From NCBI RefSeq assembly GCF_000744815.1, contig NZ_JQMQ01000005.1:1310055-1374054 (forward strand): a stretch of 64,000 bases of DNA, in the 5' to 3' direction. Shown in pieces: positions 33,404 through 41,580 of this stretch. This DNA is from Phaeacidiphilus oryzae TH49. GTDB taxonomy: Bacteria > Actinomycetota > Actinomycetes > Streptomycetales > Streptomycetaceae. Under the pieces are notes generated by a model. It did no database searches and had not been told where the DNA came from. It saw nothing but the letters and a program-made list of their open reading frames with translations. Position 1 is the stretch's first letter; each line of letters begins with the position of its first letter. A program made the position numbers and the translations under genes.

Positions 33404-33905
33404 GCAGATGGCCGTGGTCTCCAACATCTACCGGGCCGCGGCCGCCGTCCGCCAGCACATGGAGAACTCGGTTCTGCGCGAGGCCGACCTCACCTGGACC
33501 GCGTTCGTGGTGCTGTGGGTGCTGTGGATCTGGGGCGAGCTGGAGAGCCGGTACGTGGCCGAGGAGGTCGGCATCTCCAAGGGGACGCTGACCGGGGTCG
33601 CCCGGACGCTGGAGGGGCGCGCCCTGGTCCGCCGCTCCGGGCATCCGACGGATCGGCGGCGGGTGCTGCTCGCCCTCTCTGGCGGCGGCGAGGAGCTGAT
33701 GCAGCGGCTCTTCCCGGCGTTCAACGCCGAGGAGGCCTTCGTCACCTCCGAGCTGAGCGGCGAGGAGTGCCACGACACGGCGGACGCGCTGCGGCGCATC
33801 GTCGCCTTCGTCGAGGCCCACGGCGGGGACCGCAGGTCGCGCCTCCTCGACGGCGCCGACCCGCGCCCGCGGCGATCGGGACGCCGGCGGGCCCGCGGCG
33901 GCTAG
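33327..33905 (+). CDS. MarR-family transcriptional regulator
   Basis: The 192-aa protein has a winged helix-turn-helix: LTWTAFVVLWVLWIWGELESRYVAEEVGISKGTLTGVARTLEGRALVRRSGHPTDRRRVLLALSGGGEEL. GTG 33327 follows GAGGAG with 8 nt spacing and lies within the last 77 bp of the decarboxylase frame as read. The two genes are therefore overlapping and probably co-transcribed, and the decarboxylase operon is its likely target. The C-terminal Arg-rich tail (RPRRSGRRRARGG) has no family counterpart that I recognise. Confidence 0.85.
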   Translation: MPGDRSLTETEKKVRARLDGAPLHHEQMAVVSNIYRAAAAVRQHMENSVLREADLTWTAFVVLWVLWIWGELESRYVAEEVGISKGTLTGVARTLEGRALVRRSGHPTDRRRVLLALSGGGEELMQRLFPAFNAEEAFVTSELSGEECHDTADALRRIVAFVEAHGGDRRSRLLDGADPRPRRSGRRRARGG

Positions 33906-33963
33906 CTCCCGGAGCTCGGACCGGGGCCCCGGGGGGCCGGACGCGCCGACGAACCGCGAGCCG

Positions 33964-34407
33964 TCAGTCCCGGTTGCGCTGGACGAAGCGGAGGAGGTTG
34001 CCGGCCGGGTCGCGGAAGGCGCAGTCGCGGACCCCGTAGGGCATGTCCGTGGGCTCCTGGATGACGTCCCCGCCGGCCTCCTTGATCCGGTCGAAGGTGG
34101 CGTCGCAGTCCGGGGTGGCGAAGATGACCCCGCGCAGCAGCCCCTTGGCCAGCAGCTCAAGCGCGGCCTGCCGGTCGGCCGGGGAGGCGGCCGGGTCGGC
34201 GGCCGGCGGCTCGAGCACGATCGAGACGTCCGGCTGCGCGGGCGAGCCGACGGTCACCCAGCGCATCCCCTCGAAGCCCACGTCGTTCTGCACCTCGAGG
34301 CCCAGCGCGCCGCAGTAGAAGGCGATCGCCTTGTCGTGGTCGTCGACGGCGATGAAGCAGCTCTGCACGGTGAGCTGAGGGCCGGCCGAGGCGGACTCAG
34401 TAGTCAT
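33964..34407 (-). CDS. VOC (glyoxalase/bleomycin resistance fold) family protein
   Basis: The 147-aa protein is built of paired beta-alpha-beta-beta-beta modules: VQSCFIAVDDHDKAIAFYCGALGLEV and LLRGVIFATPDCDATFDRIKEAGGDV, ending YGVRDCAFRDPAGNLLRFVQ with the usual metal-ligand/FRDPxGN signature. Such proteins isomerise, sequester or detoxify small ligands. It lies 74 bp downstream of the AraC-type regulator on the same strand and is probably under its control together with the second VOC gene at 35030. Confidence 0.85.
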   Translation of the reverse strand: MTTESASAGPQLTVQSCFIAVDDHDKAIAFYCGALGLEVQNDVGFEGMRWVTVGSPAQPDVSIVLEPPAADPAASPADRQAALELLAKGLLRGVIFATPDCDATFDRIKEAGGDVIQEPTDMPYGVRDCAFRDPAGNLLRFVQRNRD

Positions 34408-34481
34408 GCCCGCAGGCTACCGCCGCACGGCGGGCGGCCGGTGGCGCAGCACCGAAGGCGCGAGTCAGGACGCGGGCGGGC

Positions 34482-34901
34482 TCATCGCGGTGGCGGGGTC
34501 CACGGGTCGGGGCGGGCCGGCGGGCGGGTGTAGACCATGGCGACGCACGGCGGGACGGACTCGCTCGCGGAGTGGTCGCGCTCGCGGTACGCGCTCGGCG
34601 TCTCGCCCACCAGCCGGGTGAACCGCGAGCTGAACGAGCCCAGCGAGGTGCAGCCGACCGCGAAGCACACCTCGGTGACGCTCAGGTCCCCGCGCCGCAG
34701 CAGCGCCTTCGCCCGCTCGACCCGACGGGTCATCAGATAGCCGTACGGGGTCTCCCCGTACGCCTTGCGGAAGCTGCGGGAGAAGTGGCCGGGCGACATC
34801 AGCGCCTCCCGGGCCAGCTCCGGCAGCGCCAGCGGCTCCATGTAGTCGCGGTCCATGCGGTCCCGCGCGCGGCGCAGCCGCACCAGGTCATCCAGCTCCA
34901 C
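34482..34901 (-). CDS. AraC-family helix-turn-helix regulator
   Basis: The ~139-aa protein is essentially an AraC DNA-binding domain: LALPELAREALMSPGHFSRSFRKAYGETPYGYLMTRRVERAKALLRRGDLSVTEVCFAVGCTSLGSFSSRFTRLVGETPSAYR. A short C-tail follows and there is no sensor domain. GTG 34901 is chosen because family members begin at VELDDLVRLRRARD; the longer reading starts with TTG. It lies between two VOC genes, one divergent and one downstream, an arrangement in which the regulator normally controls the VOC protein. Confidence 0.83.
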   Translation of the reverse strand: MELDDLVRLRRARDRMDRDYMEPLALPELAREALMSPGHFSRSFRKAYGETPYGYLMTRRVERAKALLRRGDLSVTEVCFAVGCTSLGSFSSRFTRLVGETPSAYRERDHSASESVPPCVAMVYTRPPARPDPWTPPPR

Positions 34902-35029
34902 CCGGACAGCATCGCAGGCCGCCCCCGACCGGCCCAACCGGTCAGGATCGGAGAAGCCTCCGGAGGCGCCCGCCGCCTAGTTTTGAACCGCGACACCGAC
35001 CGTGTGTCGGACGACCAAGGAGCCACGAC

Positions 35030-35380
35030 ATGTCCGCATCATCCTCCGGCCTGGCGCACGTCCTCTACCCCGTGCGGGACGCCGAGAAGGCCAAGGCCGT
35101 CTTCACCGACCTCCTCGGCGCGGAGCCGACCATCGACGAGCCCTACTACATCCACTACCAGGTCGGCTCGGCGGCCGTCGGCCTGGTGCCGAACGGCCAC
35201 GAGCAGCAGAACATGAGCGGCCCGGTGCCCTACTTCACCGTCCCGGACGTGAAGGCCGCGGTGGAGTCGCTGAAGGCGGCGGGCGCCGAGACGCTGGTGG
35301 AGCCGCGGGACGTCGGCGGCGGCAAGCTGGTCGCCACGGTGAAGGATTCGGACGGCAACCCGATCGGCCTCACCTCCTGA
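35030..35380 (+). CDS. VOC family protein
   Basis: The 116-aa single VOC unit (GLAHVLYPVRDAEKAKAVFTDLLGAEP, VPYFTVPDVKAAVESLKAAGAE, ATVKDSDGNPIGLTS) starts at an ATG with AAGGAG upstream. It diverges from the AraC-type regulator across about 130 bp and is its likely target. Function may be ligand binding or detoxification. The metal-ligand positions are not clear-cut. Confidence 0.85.
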   Translation: MSASSSGLAHVLYPVRDAEKAKAVFTDLLGAEPTIDEPYYIHYQVGSAAVGLVPNGHEQQNMSGPVPYFTVPDVKAAVESLKAAGAETLVEPRDVGGGKLVATVKDSDGNPIGLTS

Positions 35381-35393
35381 CCCGCCGCGGCAA

Positions 35394-35442
35394 GGGCGCC
35401 GGGCGGCGGGCCCCCTCCCGGAGGGCCCGCCGCCCGGCGCCC
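35394..35442. terminator. Perfect 20-bp hairpin between convergent genes
   Basis: GGGCGCCGGGCGGCGGGCCC (35394-35413), a 9-nt loop and the exact complement (35423-35442) occupy the gap between the VOC gene and the convergent SDR gene. It is one of the longest perfect stems in the window and probably ends transcription in both directions. Confidence 0.8.
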
Positions 35443-35450
35443 CGCGCCGC

Positions 35451-36239
35451 TCAGTGCACCGAGAGGCCGCCGTCGACGAAGATCGACTGCCCGGTGACGT
35501 ACGCCGCGGAGTCGCTGGCCAGGAAGACCGCCGCCCCGGCGAAGTCCTCGGCCAGGCCGTTCCGGCCGACCATGGTGCGCGCCGCCAGCGCGGCCGCCCG
35601 TTCCGGGTCGGCGGCGATGCGCGCGTTCAGCGGCGTCAGGACGACCCCCGGCACCAGCGTGTTCGCCGTCACCCCGTGCGCCGACCAGGCCTCGGCCTGG
35701 GAGCGGGCCAGCGACTCAAGACCGCCCTTGGAGACCCCGTAGGCGCCGCTCTGCACGAAGGCCCGGTGCGCCTGCTGCGAGCTGACGTGGATGATCCGGC
35801 CGTGGCCGCGCTCGGCCATGCCGGGGCCGAAGCGCTGGCCCAGCAGGTAGGGCGCCTCCAGGTTGACCGCCATGGTGGCGTCCCAGACCTCCTCGCCGAG
35901 CTCCCCCATCGGCGGGCGGAGGTTGATCCCGGCGCTGTTGACCAGGATGTCCGGCTCCCCGAACGGCTCCACCGCGCGCTCGGCCGCGCCGCGGACGCCC
36001 GCCCGGCTGCCGAGGTCCGCGGCCACCCAGGCCGCACTGGCGCCGACGGCCGCCAACTCCTCGACGGTGGCCGCGAGTTCGGCCTCCCGCCGGGCGATGA
36101 CCACCACCCTCGCGCCGGCCCGGGCGAGAGCCTCCGCGATGGCCCGGCCGATGCCGGAGCTCCCGCCGGTCACCACGGCGGTCCGGCCGTCCAGCGTGAA
36201 GAGTCGCGCGAGATAGCCCTGCGATTTCTGATCGATCAT
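35451..36239 (-). CDS. Short-chain dehydrogenase/reductase (gluconate 5-dehydrogenase-like)
   Basis: The 262-aa classical SDR has VVTGGSSGIGRAIAEALARAGARVVVIARR (cofactor site with an Arg suited to NADP), ADLGSR, VNSAGIN, IIHVSSQQAH with the catalytic Ser, YGVSKGGLESL (YxxxK) and YVTGQSIFVDGGLSV. The N-terminus YLARLFTLDGRTAVVTG resembles the 2-deoxy-gluconate/gluconate dehydrogenase branch. Substrate is unknown. It diverges from the epoxide hydrolase gene at 36422. Confidence 0.85.
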   Translation of the reverse strand: MIDQKSQGYLARLFTLDGRTAVVTGGSSGIGRAIAEALARAGARVVVIARREAELAATVEELAAVGASAAWVAADLGSRAGVRGAAERAVEPFGEPDILVNSAGINLRPPMGELGEEVWDATMAVNLEAPYLLGQRFGPGMAERGHGRIIHVSSQQAHRAFVQSGAYGVSKGGLESLARSQAEAWSAHGVTANTLVPGVVLTPLNARIAADPERAAALAARTMVGRNGLAEDFAGAAVFLASDSAAYVTGQSIFVDGGLSVH

Positions 36240-36421
36240 CCACGCACCCTAACCGGCGCGCCCCCAGGGTGTCCGGCCGTTCGCGCGGGGCCGCCATCGC
36301 CCCGTTCTTGCCGTTCCGGCAACTCGCCTCCCTCCGGAAGCCGGGGCTGACGCATCATCGGGACCGCCGCGGCGCCACGGCTCTCCCCCGCCCCGCCCCG
36401 ACCCGAGCCCCGGAGGACCCC

Positions 36422-37426
36422 ATGACCGATCCCCGACACCGGCTGCTGGACGGCCCCGCCGGTCCGATCCACGTCGCGGAGCAGGGCAGCGGACCACTCG
36501 TGCTGCTGGTGCACGGCTTCCCGGAGACCTGGTACTCCTGGCGCCGCCAGCTGCCCGCGCTGGCCGCGGCCGGCTATCGCGCGGCGGCGATCGACGTCCG
36601 CGGCTACGGGCGCTCCGCCCGGCCGGAGGCGGTCGAGGCCTACCGGATGACGGAGCTGGTCGCGGACAACGCCGCCGTGCTGGAGGGCCTGGGCGCGGAG
36701 TCCGCGGTGCTGGTCGGCCACGACTGGGGCGCGACGATCGCCGCGAGCTCGGCGCTGCTGCGCCCGGAGCTGTTCCGCGCGGTCGCCCTGCTCAGCGTGC
36801 CGTACTCGCCGCCGGGCGGGCCGCGCCCGACCGAGGCCTTCGCCGCGATGGCGGCGGCGAGCGGCGGGGCGGAGGAGTTCTACGTCTCCTACTTCCAGGA
36901 GCCCGGCCGCGCGGAGCGCGAGATCGACCCCGACGTCCGCGGCTGGCTGGCCGGCTTCTACGCGGCGCTCTCCGCCGACACGATGCCGGGGCCGGACGCG
37001 CCAGACCCGCACTTCGTCTCCCGCGGCGGTCGGCTCCGCGACCGCTTCCCGGCCGCGGGCGACAAGCTGCCCTCCTGGCTCTCCCCCGCCGAACTCGACG
37101 TCTACGCCGCCGAGTTCGCCCGCACCGGGCTCACCGGCGGGCTCAACCGCTACCGCACCATGGACCGCGACTGGGCGGACCTCGCCGCGTACGAGGGAGC
37201 TCCGATCCGCCAGCCCTCGCTCTTCATCGGCGGCGCGCTGGACGCCTCCACCACCTGGCTCGCGGACGCCATCGCCGCCTACCCCAGCACTCTCCCCGCC
37301 CTCTCCGCCTCCCATCTCCTCCCCGCCACCGGCCACTTCCTCCAGCAGGAGCGCCCGGAGGAGGTCAACCGCCTCCTTCTGGACTGGCTCAGGGAACTGG
37401 ACGGCCCGCAGAGCGCGGAGCGATAG
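36422..37426 (+). CDS. Alpha/beta hydrolase, epoxide hydrolase-like
   Basis: The 334-aa alpha/beta hydrolase has the oxyanion motif HGFPETW, the nucleophile elbow VGHDWGA with Asp (as in epoxide hydrolases and haloalkane dehalogenases), the lid with Tyr residues around FYVSYFQEPGRAE, the acid in GGALDAST, and the catalytic His in ATGHFLQQERPEEV. ATG 36422 has GGAGG 5 nt upstream. Soluble epoxide hydrolase is the best call; dehalogenase is less likely because the halide-binding Trp next to the Asp is shared by both. The stop codon is the first of three repeated stops in a 9-bp repeat. Confidence 0.83.
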   Translation: MTDPRHRLLDGPAGPIHVAEQGSGPLVLLVHGFPETWYSWRRQLPALAAAGYRAAAIDVRGYGRSARPEAVEAYRMTELVADNAAVLEGLGAESAVLVGHDWGATIAASSALLRPELFRAVALLSVPYSPPGGPRPTEAFAAMAAASGGAEEFYVSYFQEPGRAEREIDPDVRGWLAGFYAALSADTMPGPDAPDPHFVSRGGRLRDRFPAAGDKLPSWLSPAELDVYAAEFARTGLTGGLNRYRTMDRDWADLAAYEGAPIRQPSLFIGGALDASTTWLADAIAAYPSTLPALSASHLLPATGHFLQQERPEEVNRLLLDWLRELDGPQSAER

Positions 37427-37444
37427 GAGCGATAGGAGTGATAG
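37418..37444 (+). repeat. 9-bp repeat carrying three in-frame stop codons
   Basis: GAGCGATAG, GAGCGATAG and GAGTGATAG follow one another in the frame of the epoxide hydrolase gene. Each unit therefore ends the frame again, the last one twice (TGA, TAG). The duplication is seen directly. It makes read-through of this gene very unlikely. Confidence 0.8.
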
Positions 37445-37533
37445 CAGGGAGTGTCCACCAGCGACCGCCGCCGATCGGCCGCCGCTGACGACCCGTCACC
37501 TCACCCGACCCCTCGGGGACTCGGGGCCTCGGG

Positions 37534-39273
37534 TCACTTGTCGGAGTCGGGGATGTGCTTCTCCTCGGCCCTGGCGTAGGCCTCCTCCACGCTGAGTCCG
37601 TTCCAGGAGGCGAGGTCCGGCGGGAGCCCGCCGAGCGGGTAGGTGTTGGCCTTGGCGCAGCCCGTGCCGTTCGCGGCGTTCTCGGTGTGCGCGCCGGCCG
37701 TCGCCGCCTTGATGTCCACCGAGGGCTTGGCGCTCGGCGAACCGCCGCCGGCCCCGGAGAGCGAGCGGGCGTCCGGGCCGAGCAGCAGGTAGAGCGAGTG
37801 GTGGGTGCCGGTCGGATCGAGGGCGGAGGAGGGCAGGCCCAGGGCCGCGGCGACCTGCTGGGCCTCCTGCTTGTAGCGCGGGTTCGCGGTGGAGTACTGG
37901 ATTCTCGTCGAAGCGACGGACGAGGTGTCGCCCTTGACGGTGTCGTTGTACCCCGCGTCGGCGAGCTTCTGCTGGACCTCGCCGGCCAGCCCCGGCACCG
38001 CCGCCCCGTTGACGTAGGCCCCGTTGAGGACGTGGATCGGCACGGAGGCCGGGGAGATGGCGGGCCCGGCGGTCGCCGAGGCCGACGCCCCCTGCCCGGA
38101 CTTCCCGGCGGAGGACGACTTGGCCGGGCTCAGCGACTGGTCGTCGGCTATCGCCTGGAAGAGCTGTGTGGCCCCCGGCCCCGGAACCACCCAGGCGGTC
38201 GGATTGTACGGGTCCTGGGCCACCGGCATGGTGACGAAGTCGATGTGCCCGGTCGGCACCTGGCCCAGCGTGTTCGCCAGGCTCACCAGCTTGGTCGCGC
38301 CGTCCAGCCCGTCGTCCACCGAGAAGGCCCGGGAGGCGGCCTCGGCGAGACCGAAGACGTCGCTCGGATTGGTCAGCGTGCTGGCGCTCTTCAGCTTGCG
38401 GATCATCGCGCTGAGGAAGACGTGCTGGGCCACCGTGCGCCCGACGTCGCCGCCGTCGCCGAAGCCGTGCCTGGTGCGCAGGAACTCCAGCGCGGCCTGC
38501 CCCTTGAGGACGTGGCTGCCCCGGGAGAGCTTGAGGTGGGAGGCCGGGTCGTAGACGTTGTGGTCCACGCAGACGCTGACCCCGCCGACCGCGTCCGACA
38601 TGTTCACCACGCCGCTGAAGTCGACCACCATGTAGTGGGTGATCTGCACCTTGGTCAGCGAGTTCACCGCGGCCACCGTGCAACCCGCGCCGTGGTTCAG
38701 GCTGTTGGTGATCTGGGCGTGCTCCGCCCCGGGAAAGGTGCGGCCGTGCTGGGTGCAGGAGGGCATGGCGATGTCGGTGTCGCGCGGGATGCTGAGCACG
38801 GTCGCGTTCTTGTGGTCCGCCGAGACGTGCACCAGCATCTCGACGTCGGCGTGCGGCAGCGAGTCGTCCGAGCCGCCGAGCTTGGTGTCCAGCGCGCTGT
38901 TCCGCGTGTCCGAGCCGATGACCAGGATGTTCAGCACGCCGGGGATGGTCTTCCCCTTCTGCGGGGTGGTCCCGGCGTCCAGCACGCCGTGCTGGATGTT
39001 GGCGTCCAGGTGGTGGACGTAGACGTATCCGCCGCCGGCTATCACCAGGATGAAGGCGGCCAGGCCCATCAGGATGCGGCCGCCCCGGCGCTTGCGGGGA
39101 CGCCCGCGGCGCGAGCGCCTGCCCCGGCCGCCGCCGTGGCCGCCGTGGCCGCCGTGTCTGCCGGGGGGTGGCGGCGCGGACCGGCCGTGCCCCGCCCGGC
39201 GTGCGGCGGCGCGACCGCCGGGAGCCCCCGGGTAGCCGGTCGCCCCCGAGGCAGGTGTGTCCTGTACGGCCAC
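37534..39273 (-). CDS. LytR-CpsA-Psr (LCP) family cell-wall polymer ligase with LytR C-terminal domain
   Basis: LCP enzymes attach wall polymers to peptidoglycan outside the membrane. This ~579-aa protein has a Gly/Arg/Pro-rich cytoplasmic N-tail, one membrane anchor (ILMGLAAFILVIAGGGYVYV) and the LCP core: LNILVIGSDTR, TVLSIPRDTDIAMP, QITNSLNHGAGC, VDFSGVVNMSDAVGGVSVCV, LEFLRTRHGFGDGGDVGRTVAQ with the pyrophosphate-binding Arg residues. A Ser/Ala linker leads to the LytR_C domain (VPIHVLNGAYVNGAAVPGLAGEVQQKLADAGY). GTG 39273 has GGGGG upstream. The longer TTG reading from 39429 crosses a TATAAT box and is rejected. Confidence 0.87.
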   Translation of the reverse strand: MAVQDTPASGATGYPGAPGGRAAARRAGHGRSAPPPPGRHGGHGGHGGGRGRRSRRGRPRKRRGGRILMGLAAFILVIAGGGYVYVHHLDANIQHGVLDAGTTPQKGKTIPGVLNILVIGSDTRNSALDTKLGGSDDSLPHADVEMLVHVSADHKNATVLSIPRDTDIAMPSCTQHGRTFPGAEHAQITNSLNHGAGCTVAAVNSLTKVQITHYMVVDFSGVVNMSDAVGGVSVCVDHNVYDPASHLKLSRGSHVLKGQAALEFLRTRHGFGDGGDVGRTVAQHVFLSAMIRKLKSASTLTNPSDVFGLAEAASRAFSVDDGLDGATKLVSLANTLGQVPTGHIDFVTMPVAQDPYNPTAWVVPGPGATQLFQAIADDQSLSPAKSSSAGKSGQGASASATAGPAISPASVPIHVLNGAYVNGAAVPGLAGEVQQKLADAGYNDTVKGDTSSVASTRIQYSTANPRYKQEAQQVAAALGLPSSALDPTGTHHSLYLLLGPDARSLSGAGGGSPSAKPSVDIKAATAGAHTENAANGTGCAKANTYPLGGLPPDLASWNGLSVEEAYARAEEKHIPDSDK

Positions 39274-39712
39274 GAGAAGCCCCCATCCGTAGGCAGAAGA
39301 CGAGCTGTTGCTGCTGCGCTTCCGCTCGCCCGGCGATGGGTCTCGTGAAGCGATGGCGACCGACTCGTGGAGACGGTCGCGCTGATTATAAGAGGATTCT
39401 CGGACGCGTTTGGTTTCATCAACCGTCAATTTTTGTCACACAGTTCGCACACTTATGTCCCGAGTAGATGCCTTTCGGTCACCTTGCGGGGGCCCGCGCG
39501 CGACCGGGGCTTCACCGAGCCGGAGGCGGCGGGCGGGCGGCAGCCGGACGGGCCGGTCCGACCAGGGCCCGGGAGAGATGAGGCCGCGCGACGGCGGGGG
39601 CTTGCCGGGGCCCCGGCGCCGCCGCGCGGGAGGGATATGACACGGCCGAACCCTCAACGACCGTGCGGTACCCGAACACAGTCTTGCACCAAAGCCGGCT
39701 CCGCGGGGACTC
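39274..39712. other. Intergenic region holding the LCP gene promoter; no gene seen
   Basis: This 439-bp gap separates the SDR stop (39713) from the LCP start (39273), both on the minus strand. Around 39380-39460 it is clearly AT-richer than its surroundings. TATAAT on the minus strand (39385-39390), about 112 bp before the LCP start, is a consensus -10 hexamer, with no convincing -35. The rest has no supported ORF. It contains a perfect GCCGGGGCCCCGGC palindrome at 39604-39617, which could end the SDR transcript. Confidence 0.6.
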
Positions 39713-40636
39713 TCAGGAGCTTGCGCCGTAGACCGGTTGCGGACGCTCCGCCCGCGCGAGGAGCTCGCGGGCCGTCTCACCGGCCTCGGCGGGGGTCCAG
39801 CGGGCGCCCTTGTCCGCGGTCGGACCGGGGCGCCAGCCCTCCATCACGGTGATCCGCCCGCCCTCCGCCTCGAAGACCCGGCCAGTGACCCCGGCGGAGG
39901 CCGCCGAGCCGAGCCAGACCACCAGGGGGGAGACGTTCTCCGGGGCGGCGGCGTCGAAGGCGCCGGGGCGGTCGGGGGCGGCCATGTCCTCGGCGAAGAC
40001 CCGCTCGGTCATCCGGGTGCGGGCGGAGGGCGCGATGGCGTTCACCGCCACCCCGTAGCGGGCGAGTTCGGCGGAGGCGACCAGGGTGAGGCCGAGGATG
40101 CCGGCCTTCGCCGCGCTGTAGTTGCCCTGGCCGACGCTGCCGAGGAGGCCGGCGCCCGAGCTGGTGTTGACGACCCGGGCGTCCGGGGCGCGGCCGGCCT
40201 TGGCCTCGGCGCGCCAGTACCCGGCGGCGTGGCGGAGGGTGAGGAAGTGGCCCTTCAGATGGACCCGCAGCACGGCGTCCCAGTCGTCGCCGTCCAGGTT
40301 CACCAGCATCCGGTCGCGGAGGAAGCCGGCGTTGTTGACCAGGGTGTCGAGGCGGCCGTAGGCGTCCAGGGCGAGCCGGACCAGGGAGGCGGCGCCCTCC
40401 TCGGTGGTGATGTCGCCGCCGTGGGCGACGGCCTGGCCGCCGGCCTCGACGATCTCGTCGACGACCCGCTGGGCGGGCCCTTCCTCGGCGGGGCGGCCGT
40501 CGAGTCCCACGCCCAGGTCGTTGACGACCACCTTCGCCCCTTCGGCGGCGAAGGCGAGCGCGTGGGCGCGACCGAGGCCGCGGCCGGCGCCGGTGAGGGC
40601 GACGACACGGCCGTCGCAGAGGGGATTTCCTGACAT
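39713..40636 (-). CDS. SDR of the KstR2-type steroid cluster (Rv3548c-like)
   Basis: The 307-aa SDR has the long-loop form of beta-hydroxyacyl-CoA dehydrogenases of multifunctional enzymes: ALTGAGRGLGRAHALAFAAEGAKVVVNDLGVGLDG, LVNNAGFLRDRMLVNLDGDDWDAVLRVHLKGHF, VNTSSGAGLLGSVGQGNYSAAKAG (Ser and YxxxK), and a C-terminal extension. In M. tuberculosis the homologous position at the end of the KstR2 regulon is held by Rv3548c, a proposed dehydrogenase in HIP side-chain breakdown. It lies 83 bp downstream of the next SDR gene and is probably co-transcribed from the operator at 41543. The reaction is inferred from family and context. Confidence 0.8.
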   Translation of the reverse strand: MSGNPLCDGRVVALTGAGRGLGRAHALAFAAEGAKVVVNDLGVGLDGRPAEEGPAQRVVDEIVEAGGQAVAHGGDITTEEGAASLVRLALDAYGRLDTLVNNAGFLRDRMLVNLDGDDWDAVLRVHLKGHFLTLRHAAGYWRAEAKAGRAPDARVVNTSSGAGLLGSVGQGNYSAAKAGILGLTLVASAELARYGVAVNAIAPSARTRMTERVFAEDMAAPDRPGAFDAAAPENVSPLVVWLGSAASAGVTGRVFEAEGGRITVMEGWRPGPTADKGARWTPAEAGETARELLARAERPQPVYGASS

Positions 40637-40719
40637 TGCTCAGCGCTCCTTGTGGTGTGGTGGCCTCGCCCCCGCCCCGCAGCGGAGGCCGGGCCCGGGA
40701 GGGAGCCGAGGGCCGGGGA

Positions 40720-41496
40720 TCAGTCGGCTCGGTTCACCGTCGCGGCCGCCAGGAACGCCGGCCGCTCGCCCCCGCCGTGGAGGAGGAGGTCCGCCCCCGT
40801 CGCATAGGAGGCCGCATCGGACGCGAGGAACACACACGCGCTCCCCGCCTCCTCCGGCGTCGCCAGACGCTCCATCGGGACGGTCGCCGCGACGGCCGCG
40901 ACCCCCTCCTCGTCGCCGTAGTGGAGATGGGCCTGCTCGGTCCGCACCATCCCCAGCGTGACGGTGTTCACCCGCACCTCCGGTGCCCACTCCACGGCCA
41001 TGCTGCGGGCCAGATGCGCGAGCCCCGCCTTCGCCGCCCCGTACGCCGCGCTCCCCGGCGACGGCCGCTGCCCGCTGACGCTGCCGATCATCACCACCGA
41101 CCCCCGCGCCGCCCGCAGATGCGGGTAGGCGGCGATCGACGCGGTCACCGCGGTCGTCAGGTTGAGCTCGATCACCCGGGCCGCCCGTACCGGGTCCGAG
41201 CCCGCCAGCATCCGGAACGGCGTCCCGCCGGCGTTGTTGACCAGCACGTCCAGCCGGCCGTGGCGGGCGGCGACGCCGGCCATGAAGGCCGCCACGGAGG
41301 CCGGGTCGCGCAGGTCCACCGCAGCGAACCCGGCCGTCCGGCCGTCCGCTCCGACGGGCGACGCGGGCGGGCGGCGGGCGCCGACCACCACCTCCGCCCC
41401 CGCCGACAGGAACGCGCGGGCGATCCCCGCGCCCACGCCCCTTGTTCCGCCGGTGACCACCGCCACCCGTCCGCCGAGGTCCAGCCGCAGAGCCAA
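40720..41496 (-). CDS. SDR of the KstR2-type steroid cluster (Rv3549c-like)
   Basis: The 258-aa SDR has VAVVTGGTRGVGAGIARAFLSAGAEVVVGARR, VNNAGGTPF, VVMIGSVSGQRPSPGSAAYGAAKAGLAHLARSMAVEWAPEVRVNTVTLG and a C-terminal YATGADLLLHGGG. The start is probably TTG at 41496, with GGAGG 7 nt upstream; no ATG or GTG fits as well. It is the first gene leftward of the KstR2-like operator and diverges from echA20, as Rv3549c does in M. tuberculosis. A role in oxidising a HIP-derived hydroxyacyl-CoA is inferred. Confidence 0.8.
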   Translation of the reverse strand: MALRLDLGGRVAVVTGGTRGVGAGIARAFLSAGAEVVVGARRPPASPVGADGRTAGFAAVDLRDPASVAAFMAGVAARHGRLDVLVNNAGGTPFRMLAGSDPVRAARVIELNLTTAVTASIAAYPHLRAARGSVVMIGSVSGQRPSPGSAAYGAAKAGLAHLARSMAVEWAPEVRVNTVTLGMVRTEQAHLHYGDEEGVAAVAATVPMERLATPEEAGSACVFLASDAASYATGADLLLHGGGERPAFLAAATVNRAD

Positions 41497-41542
41497 GTCG
41501 CCGCCTCCGTTCCGTTGCCCGGCAGTCGCTGCTACCGTCACA

Positions 41543-41561
41543 CCTAACAAACGTTTGGTGG
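41543..41561. promoter_or_regulatory. KstR2-like operator 1, SDR/echA20 divergent promoter
   Basis: The 14-bp palindromic core AACAAACGTTTGGT (41546-41559) differs from the published KstR2 box (AnCAAGnnCTTGnT) at two symmetrical positions. It is embedded in CCTAACAAACGTTTGGTGG. It lies between the divergent SDR (start 41496) and echA20 (start 41581) genes. A closely similar site at 47934-47953 shares the CCTAACAA..GTTTGGT..GG frame when read on the other strand. Confidence 0.78.
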
Positions 41562-41580
41562 AAAGGTAGCTGAAGAACCG

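Noticed and set aside
39274-39429. A longer LCP protein starting at TTG 39429
   Set aside because: It would place the TATAAT promoter box and AT-rich DNA inside the gene. GTG 39273 has a good ribosome site and gives a normal LCP N-terminus.
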